34,603 bases of DNA from Chthoniobacter flavus (GCA_945871065.1 CAMBUL010000024.1:1-34603); one strand, 5' to 3'. Shown: positions 7,763 to 16,145, counted from the first letter of the stretch. The notes: generated by a model from the sequence alone, not told the origin. Program-made: numbers and translations.

Positions 7763-8749
7763 TTAGAAGGAGAAGTTGGCGCTGATGCCGCCCCAGAAGG
7801 TGTTGACGGCGGTTTGACTTGTGCCAGTTCCTGCACCCGCGTACAGGTCTTGCCACTGATAAGAGTAGGCAATGTAAGGTGAAACGCTGAACCAGCTGGT
7901 GAACTGAATGGGTAGAGCAACACCAGCCTGCCAGTTGTTACCACCGTTGAAGCGGTTGTAGGCTCCATCGGAATAACGCGTATTCAAGCCGAAGTTAACG
8001 CCGAATTGCGTGTAAGGCTCGAGGGCCACGGCGCCGTCATAGGCAACCGGCACGTTCATATCCAAGCCCAGGATCCAGTAGGAGGAGCCGCCATTGACCG
8101 CTCCGCCATAAGAACCAAGCTCCGGACCGACGTTGTAGTAGTAGGTCGTGTTCGGTGTGATCGTGACCGGGCCGAGCGCGATGTCATAGGCCGCACCGAA
8201 ATAGATCTCGTTTTGCGAGTTTCCGGGCCCGGAGACTTCCGTGGCATAGTTAGGATAGTAGTAATAGATCCATCCCGCGGTGAGGGCGAGGTTTCCGAAG
8301 GTGTGCGTGTACTCGGCAAAGACATCGAGCTCGCCATAGCGCGCCTGGGCATTGGCCCCGTTCCACCAAGATCCGACGCCATACCAGACACCGGCCACGA
8401 AGGTTCCGTTCTCCCATGGGCTGATCCCGACATCGGCACCGAGCCAGTAGAGACCGTTCCCGTTGCCGAGGACATTGACGCCGCGGAACATGTACAGACT
8501 GTCCCAGCCAGTAGAGGCGTTGACCGACCACCATTTTTCGTCTTCTTCAACCACGACGATTTCTTTACCGCCCGCGGTTTTGTAGTCGGTGACCGTGACC
8601 GTCTCTGCCGTGGTGCGTCCGGCACTGATCGCCCCGGAGCGGGCCATGTCGAAGGCTTGCGCCCCGGCCGAAGTGCCGGTTTCGGATTGGGCCTGCGCCA
8701 GCGGAACCGCGAGCAACACGCCTGCCAATAATGCGATGATTTTTTTCAT
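7763..8749 (-). CDS. Outer-membrane beta-barrel protein (TorF/Gcw_chp-like porin)
   Basis: The ATG at 8749 gives 328 residues beginning with a clean signal peptide (MKKIIALLAGVLLAVPLAQAQ). Mature residues from about 75 alternate hydrophobic and polar and are very rich in Tyr, Trp, Gly and Asn, as in outer-membrane barrels, and the protein ends in ...NFSF, with the terminal Phe that BAM recognises. STGWDSLYMFRGVN resembles the first strand of the Gcw_chp/TorF putative porin family. Transported solutes cannot be inferred. It is a single gene with its own promoter, an A-rich leader lacking a Shine-Dalgarno sequence, and a strong terminator, which suggests high expression. The longer frame to 8899 is rejected because it would bury the signal peptide. 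Confidence 0.8.
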   Translation of the reverse strand: MKKIIALLAGVLLAVPLAQAQSETGTSAGAQAFDMARSGAISAGRTTAETVTVTDYKTAGGKEIVVVEEDEKWWSVNASTGWDSLYMFRGVNVLGNGNGLYWLGADVGISPWENGTFVAGVWYGVGSWWNGANAQARYGELDVFAEYTHTFGNLALTAGWIYYYYPNYATEVSGPGNSQNEIYFGAAYDIALGPVTITPNTTYYYNVGPELGSYGGAVNGGSSYWILGLDMNVPVAYDGAVALEPYTQFGVNFGLNTRYSDGAYNRFNGGNNWQAGVALPIQFTSWFSVSPYIAYSYQWQDLYAGAGTGTSQTAVNTFWGGISANFSF

Positions 8750-8799
8750 GATGTTTTTTTGGTTTGTTTTGTTTGTGGGACCGCTCCGCAGGCGAACGG

Positions 8800-8826
8800 A
8801 TATTATGAACTCGTAAGGAGAAGCAA
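8800..8826 (-). promoter_or_regulatory. Probable porin promoter
   Basis: On the minus strand, TTGCTT (8826-8821) and TAATAT (8805-8800) are spaced by 15 bases, and CATAAT (8807-8802) overlaps the second box. Transcription would start near 8793, leaving a leader of about 45 bases rich in A and C (repeated AAAC), unlike the leaderless arrangement at other genes here. Confidence 0.4.
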
Positions 8827-8963
8827 AATCCGTGCCATGGGGCAATGGTTTTTTTCGCTCTCTGAAAAAAAGGGCCCGAAGAGGCTCGGTGGTGGTCAAT
8901 TCCCGCCACTCGTCTGGTTTTCCATCGGCCGCGGGTGGCCCCAGCCCTGTCCGCCGGACAGAA

Positions 8964-10067
8964 TCAACCGACGATGCCAGTTTGTTCTTTGACCAGCAGA
9001 CTAATGTCGTTCGGGTGGATCAGGCACCAGACCTGCTCGCCTTCGTGGAAATCGAGCCCGGTCTCCCCGGCATTGGCCAGAAGGGCGCTGAGTTCAAGGC
9101 CGCCCTCGGTCACGATGGTCATGTCATCGACCGCCCCCTTGAAAACTTCGCTGCTCACCCGGCTGGAGAAGACGTTTTCGCCCGCCGCAGGGCGGTCGCG
9201 AAAGAGGCGGATCTTCTCGGGACGGACCGAGACCAGCATTTTGCTGCCGGGCCGGGCGCCTTCGCTCTCCTTGATCCAAAGCTCCAGGCCGCCCTCGAGG
9301 CGGCAGAGGATGAGCCCGTCTTGGCGCTCAAGCACCTCGGCTTCGACAATGTTGGTCTCGCCGATGAAGCCAGCCACGAATTCGGTGCGGGGGTTGTGGT
9401 AGATTTCCGCGGCCGTGCCGATTTGTTCGACCTTCCCCTTGTTCATCACCGCGATACGGTCGGACATGCTCAAGGCCTCCTCTTGGTCGTGGGTGACGAA
9501 GATGAAGGTGATACCGAGGCGTTTCTGCAGGTTTTTCAACTCGGTGCGCATCTGCGTGCGCAGCTTGGCGTCGAGGGCGGAGAGCGGTTCGTCCAAAAGA
9601 AGAACCTGCGGCTCGCAAACAATGGCCCGCGCCAGCGCGACACGCTGACGCTGCCCGCCGGACAACTGCGCCGGCTTGCGGTCCTCCATGCCTTGGAGCG
9701 AGGTCATGGCAATAGCCCATTCCGTTTTCTCTTTGATTTTGTCGGCCCCCATTTTTTTCATGCGCAACCCGAAGGAGATGTTCTCGCGCACGGTGAGGTG
9801 CGGGAAAAGGGCATAGCTTTGAAAGACCTGGTTGACGTTGCGCTTGTAAGGCGGGTCGTGGGAAACGTCATGGCCGCCGATAAGGATCTGCCCGCTGGTC
9901 GGTTGCTCGAAGCCGCTGATCAGGCGGAGGCAGGTTGTCTTTCCGCAGCCGGATGGCCCGAGGAAGGTCATGAATTCACCTTCGGCGATCTCGAGGCTGA
10001 CGCGGTCGAGGGCGACGAAATCATCGAACCTTTTGGTCACATCGCGGACTTCGACCATCGGATTCAT
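8964..10067 (-). CDS. potA: ABC transporter ATPase, PotA type (polyamine/related uptake)
   Basis: This 367-residue ATPase has Walker A GPSGCGKTT (about 37-45), Q-loop VFQSYALFPHLTV, signature LSGGQRQR, Walker B VLLLDEPLSALD, H-loop THDQEEAL and a C-terminal TOBE domain (about 250-360), matching PotA-type importers of spermidine/putrescine and related ATPases for other cationic or zwitterionic solutes. Subunits of this type energise a PotB/PotC-like permease pair fed by a periplasmic binding protein. None of those partners is in the window: the gene starts 4 bases after the aldehyde dehydrogenase and is followed by the porin unit. The neighbouring dehydrogenase supports an amine or betaine substrate, by inference. 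Confidence 0.88.
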   Translation of the reverse strand: MNPMVEVRDVTKRFDDFVALDRVSLEIAEGEFMTFLGPSGCGKTTCLRLISGFEQPTSGQILIGGHDVSHDPPYKRNVNQVFQSYALFPHLTVRENISFGLRMKKMGADKIKEKTEWAIAMTSLQGMEDRKPAQLSGGQRQRVALARAIVCEPQVLLLDEPLSALDAKLRTQMRTELKNLQKRLGITFIFVTHDQEEALSMSDRIAVMNKGKVEQIGTAAEIYHNPRTEFVAGFIGETNIVEAEVLERQDGLILCRLEGGLELWIKESEGARPGSKMLVSVRPEKIRLFRDRPAAGENVFSSRVSSEVFKGAVDDMTIVTEGGLELSALLANAGETGLDFHEGEQVWCLIHPNDISLLVKEQTGIVG

Positions 10068-10071
10068 GGGA

Positions 10072-11550
10072 TCAGAGATTTTTGAACCAGCCGATGCGAC
10101 CGGGCGCGAGGTTGATATTGATCTGTTTGACCTCGGTATAGGCCTCGAACCCGTAGGTTCCGAGCTCGCGGCCGATGCCGCTTTGCTTGTAACCGCCCCA
10201 CGGCGCCTCGTTGAAAGTCGGATGATAGGTGTTAATCCAGGTGATGCCGGCGCGCAGCCGTTTGATCACCCGGTGCGCCTTGGCGCCATCGGAAGTGAAG
10301 ACCGCACCAGCCAGGCCGTAGATCGTGTCATTGGCCTTGGCAATGGCTTCTTCTTCGGTGTCGAACAATTCCACGACAAGGACCGGGCCGAAAATTTCCT
10401 CTTTCATGATGCGGGCCTGCGGCGGGACATCGACAAAAACGGTTGGCTCGACAAAGTTACCCGCGGCCAGCGCGCCTTTCTCAATGCGATGCCCGCCGCA
10501 AAGGAGCTTGGCCCCTTCGTCGAGGCCGGACTTGATGTAGCCGAGCACTTTCTCCATGTGCGCCCGCGAGACCAGCGGACCCATTTCGGTCTCAGCCTCC
10601 GCGCCGTCGCCAACGACAATTTTTTGACAGGCCTCGGCCAGGCGGGGGAGGAATTTTTCGGCTATCTTGCGCTCGAGGATCAGGCGTGAACCCGCGCTGC
10701 AAACCTCACCTTGTCCGGCGAAGATGCCGAACATGGCGAATTCCAGCGCGGCTTCAAAATCGGCGTCGGCAAAGACAATGTTCGGGCTCTTGCCGCCGAG
10801 TTCGAGGGTCACTTTCTTGAGGTTGCCGGTCGCGGCGGACATGATTTTGCGTCCGGTGACGCCACCGCCGGTGAAGGCGACCTTGTCCACCCGGTCGCTC
10901 GCCGCGAGGGTCGAGCCCACCGGGTCACCGGGCCCGAGGATGAGGTTGGCCGCACCGGGCGGAAAACCCGCTTCGGCTATGAGTTCGAAAAGTTTCACCG
11001 CGGAAACGGGCGTCATTTCCGACGGCTTGAGAATGCACGCATTGCCTGCGGCCAGACCCGGCGCGAGTTTCCAGACCGCCATGAGCAAAGGGTAGTTCCA
11101 CGGGATGATCTGCGCGCAGACCCCGATCGGCTCGCGCACGGTTAGGCAAACCATGTTCGGGTCGCTGACGCTGTAAGTCTGGCCCTGCGGCTTGCTGGCC
11201 AGGCCGGCGTAGTAGCGGAAACAGCCCACGGCATCCGCCGCATCGTAGCGCGCCTCGCGCAGCGGCTTGCCGTTATTCTCGGTGTCGAGCCGGGCGAACT
11301 CTTCGACGTGTTTTTCCACCAAGTTGGCCAAGGCGAACAGTTTCTCCGCCCGCTCGGGTCCCGTGCTCTTACCCCAGGGACCTTGATCAAAAGCCTCGCG
11401 CGCCGCAGTGACGGCATCCTCCGCATCGGCTGCCCCGCTGTCGGTCGCCTTGACAATGACCTTGTTGTCCGCGGGATTGAGAATGTCGCGAGTGGCCCCG
11501 CTGCGGGCCGCGACCCATTGGCCGTTGATGTGGTTGAGGAGGGTTTTCAT
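10072..11550 (-). CDS. NAD(P)-dependent aldehyde dehydrogenase, betaine/aminoaldehyde type
   Basis: This 492-residue enzyme oxidises an aldehyde to the acid. Catalytic residues are present: N152 in IPWNYP, E250 in ELGGKSPN and the nucleophile C284 in GQGEVCSAGSRL. The PWGGYKQSGIGRELG tail is characteristic of betaine aldehyde and gamma-aminobutyraldehyde dehydrogenases. The usual FTGS cofactor loop reads FTGGGVTG here. It sits directly before potA, which fits polyamine breakdown or betaine synthesis; the sequence alone does not choose. TAACTT lies exactly 6 bases before the ATG, and no ribosome-binding site is visible, so it may also be transcribed from its own leaderless promoter within the run. 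Confidence 0.85.
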   Translation of the reverse strand: MKTLLNHINGQWVAARSGATRDILNPADNKVIVKATDSGAADAEDAVTAAREAFDQGPWGKSTGPERAEKLFALANLVEKHVEEFARLDTENNGKPLREARYDAADAVGCFRYYAGLASKPQGQTYSVSDPNMVCLTVREPIGVCAQIIPWNYPLLMAVWKLAPGLAAGNACILKPSEMTPVSAVKLFELIAEAGFPPGAANLILGPGDPVGSTLAASDRVDKVAFTGGGVTGRKIMSAATGNLKKVTLELGGKSPNIVFADADFEAALEFAMFGIFAGQGEVCSAGSRLILERKIAEKFLPRLAEACQKIVVGDGAEAETEMGPLVSRAHMEKVLGYIKSGLDEGAKLLCGGHRIEKGALAAGNFVEPTVFVDVPPQARIMKEEIFGPVLVVELFDTEEEAIAKANDTIYGLAGAVFTSDGAKAHRVIKRLRAGITWINTYHPTFNEAPWGGYKQSGIGRELGTYGFEAYTEVKQININLAPGRIGWFKNL

Positions 11551-11556
11551 GAGAGC

Positions 11557-11562
11557 AAGTTA
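11557..11562 (-). promoter_or_regulatory. Candidate -10 box for a leaderless aldehyde dehydrogenase mRNA
   Basis: TAACTT on the minus strand ends 6 bases before the ATG at 11550. No convincing -35 was found (TTGTGG lies 19 bases upstream). Support comes mainly from the same spacing at the starts at 12995 and 27216. Confidence 0.35.
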
Positions 11563-11569
11563 AGCCGGA

Positions 11570-11782
11570 TCAGCGCGGTTTCCACAATGCCGCGTTGAGG
11601 CAGGACCAGAGATGCATGATCCACCCCAGCGTGCCGAGACTGACCAACCAGAGCACGCCAGCCCCGGCGAAAAAGAGCAATGCGGGGAGAAACCTGCCTT
11701 GAACCAACTGACCAAGACCCGGAACCAGGAGACTGGCTAGTGCGGCGATAACGTTTCCGGCTGATCCTTGTCCCATTGACAT
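11570..11782 (-). CDS. Small two-helix membrane protein
   Basis: A 70-residue protein from the ATG at 11782. It reads MSMGQGSAGNVIAALASL and then VPGLGQLVQGR, a turn seen in small TM2-like and related membrane proteins (P-G-x-G-Q-x-x-x-G-R), followed by a second hydrophobic stretch. A TTG at 11791 would add three residues. It lies 33 bases after the PurN-like gene and 19 bases before the aldehyde dehydrogenase on the same strand, so it is likely part of that run. Its function is unknown. Confidence 0.6.
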   Translation of the reverse strand: MSMGQGSAGNVIAALASLLVPGLGQLVQGRFLPALLFFAGAGVLWLVSLGTLGWIMHLWSCLNAALWKPR

Positions 11783-11815
11783 GAAACCCAATAAAAGCTC
11801 CCGCCGTCCGGATGT

Positions 11816-12418
11816 CTATCCTCCAAGTGGCCGCTCCCGGGCAAAAAATTCCACCACCGCAGGGTAGAGGATGTTTTCTGCCTGACGAATACGGTCGCGC
11901 AGCATGTCGGATGTATCTCCAGCCAGGATGTCGACCTCCGCTTGGGCGATGGTGCCCGCGCTGCCGCCATCCGCCCCGACCCGGTAGACCGTGCAGCCTG
12001 TGACCGCATCGCCGGCGGCCAAGGCATCCTCCCAAGCGCGCGCGCCGGGATAGCGGGGCAGGAGTGAGGGGTGGATGCCGAGAATCCGGTCCGGAAAGGC
12101 CCCGAGCAGATCCTGACCCGGGGGGCGACCAAAGTTAAGGAGCAGAACAAGTTCGACCTGCTGGTGCTGCAGGGCATTGACGATGTTGTGCTCGCTGGCC
12201 GGCTCGAGAACGCCCGGCACTTCCCCAGGGTAAACGTATTTGGTTTGCACACGATGCGCCCGGCCGATCTGCAAAATGCCGGCCTCGCGCAGGTCGGAAA
12301 CCACCACTTTGACCTCTGCCGGCAGCATGCGGTCGTGAATGGCGCGGAAGATCACATCGAGGTTGGTCCCCGAGCCCGAGCCGAGGATGCCGATGCGCAG
12401 TTTGTCGCCCGCGCTCAC
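11816..12418 (-). CDS. PurN-like formyltransferase with altered active site
   Basis: From the GTG at 12418 (GTGA overlap with the upstream gene) this is a 200-residue protein of the glycinamide ribonucleotide transformylase family, which transfers the formyl group of 10-formyl-tetrahydrofolate. It keeps the phosphate-binding loop GSGSGTN, the catalytic His in GIHPSLLPRYPGA (H116), the Asp in the DGG loop (D150), and a C-terminal region very similar to E. coli PurN (AGDTSDMLRDRI...YPAVVEFF). The catalytic Asn two residues before the His is Gly114, the folate-site segment reads NFGRPPGQDLL instead of GFMRILSP-like sequence, and the loop after D150 is two residues longer. It may therefore be a divergent PurN or a different formyltransferase. 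A long N-terminal extension in the open frame is out-of-frame reading of the upstream gene and is rejected. Confidence 0.75.
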   Translation of the reverse strand: MSAGDKLRIGILGSGSGTNLDVIFRAIHDRMLPAEVKVVVSDLREAGILQIGRAHRVQTKYVYPGEVPGVLEPASEHNIVNALQHQQVELVLLLNFGRPPGQDLLGAFPDRILGIHPSLLPRYPGARAWEDALAAGDAVTGCTVYRVGADGGSAGTIAQAEVDILAGDTSDMLRDRIRQAENILYPAVVEFFARERPLGG

Positions 12419-12897
12419 GGTCTGCGCATCCTTTCCAAGGCCGCCGTGGTGGAGCGCCCGGGTACCAACGGCAGAATCCGCACCTCCGCACCGGCCGCGG
12501 CCAGAACCGCCCGTTCGTCGGGATCGAGCGACTCGGGCGTGTAGTCGCCGCCCTTGGCATAAACGTGAGGTCGCACCGCACGCAGGATGTCTGTGGCCCG
12601 TTTGCCGTCGAAAATCACCACGTAATCGACACAACCCAAGGCGGCGACAACCTCCGCACGATCGTCCTCCGCATTGATCGGACGACCATCGCCCTTCAAC
12701 TCGCGCACCGACCGGTCGCTGTTGAGCCCGACGGCCAAAGCGTGGCCCAATTCCCGGGCTTGCTGCAGATAACGCACATGACCGACATGGAGCAGGTCGA
12801 AACATCCGTTGGTGAAAACCAGCCTCTGACCCGCGCGCGCCATGTCGTCGCGGATCCCCGATAAGGCCTCTGTGGTCAGGATGCGCCCCCGGTGCAT
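12415..12897 (-). CDS. rfaE2: Heptose-1-phosphate adenylyltransferase-like (RfaE domain II)
   Basis: This 160-residue nucleotidyltransferase corresponds to the C-terminal half of HldE. It shows FTNGCFDLLHVGHVRYL with the HxGH nucleotide-binding motif, GLNSDRSVRELKG, RPINAEDDRAEVVAALGCVDYVV and the KGGDYTPESLD lysine loop. The family activates D-glycero-D-manno-heptose 1-phosphate to ADP-heptose for lipopolysaccharide core synthesis. The kinase half is absent, so it is the free-standing (split) form, and a separate HldA would be expected elsewhere. The ATG at 12897 is preferred over the TTG at 12933 because the family begins near here and GGAC lies 3 bases before it. It shares a divergent intergenic region of about 97 bases with the FAH gene. 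Confidence 0.85.
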   Translation of the reverse strand: MHRGRILTTEALSGIRDDMARAGQRLVFTNGCFDLLHVGHVRYLQQARELGHALAVGLNSDRSVRELKGDGRPINAEDDRAEVVAALGCVDYVVIFDGKRATDILRAVRPHVYAKGGDYTPESLDPDERAVLAAAGAEVRILPLVPGRSTTAALERMRRP

Positions 12898-12959
12898 GGC
12901 GTCCAGAATGTCACCCGTCCTGCCCCGGCGCAAGTACGCGCACCACCCCTCGTCAGCGC

Positions 12960-12988
12960 GTGACCTTTGGTCTCGCGAGGGTTAGGAT
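12960..12988 (+). promoter_or_regulatory. Promoter of the FAH-ATPase unit, leaderless
   Basis: GTGACC (12960-12965) and TAGGAT (12983-12988) are separated by 17 bases. The -10 ends 6 bases before the ATG at 12995, which places the transcription start at the A of the start codon. No ribosome-binding site is present. Confidence 0.5.
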
Positions 12989-12994
12989 GGCCTC

Positions 12995-13804
12995 ATGCGC
13001 ATCGGGCGAATCGCCGACGAACACGACGAGGTCCACCACGCTGCACCGACCGGGGACCCGGGTGCTTTTGCCCTGCTGGAAGGGTCGTGGGCCGGGGGAT
13101 TCCAGCCGACCGGGCGGATCGTCCGCACCGGACGCTTGCTCGCGCCCATTGTTCCTACGGCGGTTTATGCCATTGGTCTTAATTATGACGATCACGCGCT
13201 CGAAACCGGCGCGCCAGTTCCGGACTATCCCGTGCTTTTCATGAAAAATATCCGCGCGGTCACCGGTCCGGGCGAGCCGATCCGTTTGCCGCGGAAATTG
13301 CGCAGCGACGAGGTGGACAGTGAGGCAGAGTTGGCCGTTGTTCTCTCGCGGGATTGCCTCAACGTAAACCGCACCACGGCCCTTGACCACGTGGCCGGCT
13401 TCACCTGCGCCAATGACGTGAGCGCACGCGACTGGCAACTTCGCCGCTCCGGCCGCCAGTGGTGCCGCGCCAAATCGTTCGACACGTTCTGTCCACTCGG
13501 GCCATGGATCGTGACACCGGATGAACTGCCGGACCCCTTGCATCTTGCCATCACCGGCCGCCTCAATGGGCGCGTCATGCAACAAAGCAACACCGCCCGC
13601 ATGATCTTCGATCTGCCCGCACTGCTTGAGTTTCTCAGTGCGGATACCACGCTTCCCGCAGGCAGTGTGATCCTCACGGGCACGCCCCACGGCGTCGGCA
13701 TGGCGCGGCGTCCGCCCGTCTGGCTACAACCCGGCGACACGGTATCCGTGGAAATCGAAGGTATCGGCACCCTGGAAAACCCCGTGGTGGAGGTGGCAGC
13801 CTGA
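12995..13804 (+). CDS. Fumarylacetoacetate hydrolase (FAH) family enzyme
   Basis: This 269-residue protein has the C-terminal FAH fold: AIGLNYDDHALE (about 59-70), the acidic metal ligands E110 and E112 in SEAELAVVL, D141 in GFTCANDVSARD, the lysine of AKSFDTFCPLGPW, and ILTGTPHGVG near the end. The family uses a divalent metal to hydrolyse or decarboxylate acylpyruvates and related oxo-acids such as fumarylpyruvate or 2-keto-3-deoxy sugar acids; the exact substrate is undetermined. The ATPase gene follows after 6 bases, so the two are co-transcribed. The N-terminal 40 residues form the usual small lid domain. Confidence 0.85.
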   Translation: MRIGRIADEHDEVHHAAPTGDPGAFALLEGSWAGGFQPTGRIVRTGRLLAPIVPTAVYAIGLNYDDHALETGAPVPDYPVLFMKNIRAVTGPGEPIRLPRKLRSDEVDSEAELAVVLSRDCLNVNRTTALDHVAGFTCANDVSARDWQLRRSGRQWCRAKSFDTFCPLGPWIVTPDELPDPLHLAITGRLNGRVMQQSNTARMIFDLPALLEFLSADTTLPAGSVILTGTPHGVGMARRPPVWLQPGDTVSVEIEGIGTLENPVVEVAA

Positions 13805-13810
13805 CGCACC

Positions 13811-16111
13811 ATGGGAACCACGGTCCTCCAGCCGGGTACGACGCAGGCCCAGACCTCGCCTTGCCCGATTGCACGGTTGGCCGGCTTACTGCATGAAGAG
13901 CCGCGCCTTGAAGCCGTGGCCTTCAATCCGGCGACCCGCCGGCTGTCCATCGCCACGCTGGGCCGGGACCAAGACGGGCGTTTGTCCAAGCGTGTCACCG
14001 ATGCCTTGCGGGAGAAGTTCCCGCCTTGCCCGCACGCGGAACAGAATCCCTGCAACTTGTGTGCCGTGGGCCGCGAAGAGCAACCCGGGGACTCACGACT
14101 TCTCGTTTCGGAAAAATTCGGCACAACCTTGATCCGCAAGGCCACCTGCGTCACCGCCATCTCTCTCTGGCAATGGGTCAAGCTCGTCTGGCCGGCCTAT
14201 GCGCCGCGCCAAAAGGGGACCCTGGAAGAGCACAGCGAAACGGAGTGGAGACCCATGGCCGCCTTGGCCGCGGGCTGCGCGCTTTTCGGGCTCGCCGGCT
14301 GGGCCCTCGAACTCGCGCCCGCTCCCGCCTGGGCCCCGCTTGTCTCCTATATCCTTGCTTATCTTTGCGGTGGATGGGACGCCGCCCGCGATGCGTGGGA
14401 GCGTCTTAAATCCGGGCAGCTCGACATCCACTTTCTCATGCTTGCCGTAGCTGCGGGCGCCGCCCTCATCGGCGCGTGGCGGGAAGGCACTCTCCTTCTC
14501 TTTCTTTTTTCCACTTCCGGGGCGATGGAGCACTATGCCATGGGGCGCACCCGTCGTGAAATCGGCGCGCTCCTGCGCGGCGCACCCAAGACCGCGCTGG
14601 TCATGGTCGAGGACTCGGAACGCGAAGTACCCGTCGAGGACCTCGAACCCGGCATGATCGTGCGCGTGCTGGCCGGCGGGCAAATTCCGGTCGACATGAC
14701 TATCGCCCGCGGAAGATCCGAATGCGACGAGTCCAACCTGACCGGTGAATCGGTTCCCGTGCCGAAAGGGCCCGGTGAAACAGCTTTGGCCGGCACGATC
14801 AACCTGAGCGGATTGCTCGAGGGTCCTGTCCTCCGGCCCGCGGCGGAGAGTTCCCTGCAGAAGATCATCCGTCTCATCCGCGAGGCCCAGGCTCTGCGCG
14901 CCCCGTCGCAGACTTTCACCGACCGCTTCGGCACGACCTACACCTGGATCATCCTGACGTCTTGCACCGTGATGTTTTTTGTCTGGTGGTTGATCATCGG
15001 CCTGCCGCCCTTCGGCAGCTCGGGCGAAATCCGCAGCGCTTTTTACCGCGCCATGACTCTCCTTGTTGTCGCTTCTCCTTGCGCGCTGGTCCTCTCCGTT
15101 CCCTCCGGGATCCTCGCGGCCATTGCCGCCGGGGCGAGGCGGGGTGTTCTCTTTCGCGGCGGCGCACCGATTGAAAACCTTGCTATGATTGATGTCGTTG
15201 CGCTCGACAAAACAGGGACATTGACCTCCGGCCAACTGGCGCTTGCCGGCATTGACATGGAGCGCGGTGACCAGACCGCGCTGCTCGCCGCCGCCCACGC
15301 CTTGGCCCGGCATTCGTCACATCCCCTCTCCCGCGCCATCCAGCGTGTGCCCCTGCCCCGCGGAATGGCGGAATTGACGGTCGAGAGACACGAGACCTTG
15401 CCGGGCCGCGGGGTACGCGGCCTGATCAACGGCAAACCGTTTGTCCTCGGCAGCCGCGCCTTCGTTGCATCCGAATGGAAAGTCGCGCCGGCCGAGGGTC
15501 CCTGTGTTTCCGATGCCGCGGAAGTCTGGGTGGCAGGCGAGGATATGCTTGGTTGTCTGCGCTTTTTCGACGAGGTACGCCCGCAAAGCACTGAGTTGCT
15601 GGCCCAATTACGCGCCCGCGGCATACACACCGTGATGCTGACCGGAGACCGGGAGGGACCGGCCGTCGCGATGGGCCGAGCGGCCGGGGTGGACGAGATC
15701 CGTGCGGGGTTGCTGCCAGAGGACAAGGTAGCGGCCATTGAAGAACTCAAAGATGGCGGAAAGAAACGCGTGGCCATGATTGGCGACGGGGTCAATGACG
15801 CCCCCTGCCTCGCGGCGGCCGATATCGGCGTGGCCATGGGCGCGCGCGGATCGGATGCCGCCCTTGAACAAGCGGAAATCATCTTGATGAACGACCGGCT
15901 GGAAAATTTCCTGCTGGCCCTCAATCTCAGCACGGATGCCCGCCGCGTCATCAGCCAGAACATGGTTGTGGCCCTCGGCACAGTTGGTCTGATGGTGGCA
16001 GTCACCTTCTTCTACCCCCTGCCCCTCGCCCTCGGGGTCGCCGCGCACGAGGGCAGCACGGTGGTCGTGGTCCTAAACAGCCTACGCTTGCTCCTGATGC
16101 GCCGCGCCTGA
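13811..16111 (+). CDS. P1B-4-type heavy-metal transporting ATPase
   Basis: This 766-residue inner-membrane pump has TGES (311-314), the intramembrane metal motif SPC (422-424, not CPC), the phosphorylation motif DKTGTLT with D466, SSHPLS (H504-P505) and GDGVND. The last helix carries HEGSTVVVVLNSLRLL (H746 to L760). SPC plus HEG(S/G)T in the final helix identifies the P1B-4 subgroup, which exports Co, Zn, Cd or Fe(II), depending on the member. There is no CxxC metal-binding HMA domain. Instead a Cys/His motif C73-P-H75, then C81-x-x-C84, lies in the soluble N-terminus before the first helix (about 150). It starts 6 bases after the FAH gene. Confidence 0.9.
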   Translation: MGTTVLQPGTTQAQTSPCPIARLAGLLHEEPRLEAVAFNPATRRLSIATLGRDQDGRLSKRVTDALREKFPPCPHAEQNPCNLCAVGREEQPGDSRLLVSEKFGTTLIRKATCVTAISLWQWVKLVWPAYAPRQKGTLEEHSETEWRPMAALAAGCALFGLAGWALELAPAPAWAPLVSYILAYLCGGWDAARDAWERLKSGQLDIHFLMLAVAAGAALIGAWREGTLLLFLFSTSGAMEHYAMGRTRREIGALLRGAPKTALVMVEDSEREVPVEDLEPGMIVRVLAGGQIPVDMTIARGRSECDESNLTGESVPVPKGPGETALAGTINLSGLLEGPVLRPAAESSLQKIIRLIREAQALRAPSQTFTDRFGTTYTWIILTSCTVMFFVWWLIIGLPPFGSSGEIRSAFYRAMTLLVVASPCALVLSVPSGILAAIAAGARRGVLFRGGAPIENLAMIDVVALDKTGTLTSGQLALAGIDMERGDQTALLAAAHALARHSSHPLSRAIQRVPLPRGMAELTVERHETLPGRGVRGLINGKPFVLGSRAFVASEWKVAPAEGPCVSDAAEVWVAGEDMLGCLRFFDEVRPQSTELLAQLRARGIHTVMLTGDREGPAVAMGRAAGVDEIRAGLLPEDKVAAIEELKDGGKKRVAMIGDGVNDAPCLAAADIGVAMGARGSDAALEQAEIILMNDRLENFLLALNLSTDARRVISQNMVVALGTVGLMVAVTFFYPLPLALGVAAHEGSTVVVVLNSLRLLLMRRA

Positions 16112-16145
16112 CAAGCGGACGCTACGTTGATACCGTGCAGGACTC

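Noticed and set aside
8866-8890. Possible terminator after potA (GGGCCC followed by seven T on the minus strand)
   Set aside because: The T-run is good but the only stems are about 4 bases, so a hairpin cannot be supported. CTGTCC-GCC-GGACAG near 8950 has no T-run.
8832-10085. Plus-strand frame (417 codons) opposite potA, and a similar one opposite the P1B ATPase (14093-15313, minus)
   Set aside because: Both are antisense to complete, motif-rich genes.
12419-12805. N-terminal extension of the PurN-like frame to 329 residues
   Set aside because: This part is the heptose adenylyltransferase gene read in another frame; the family start matches the GTG at 12418.
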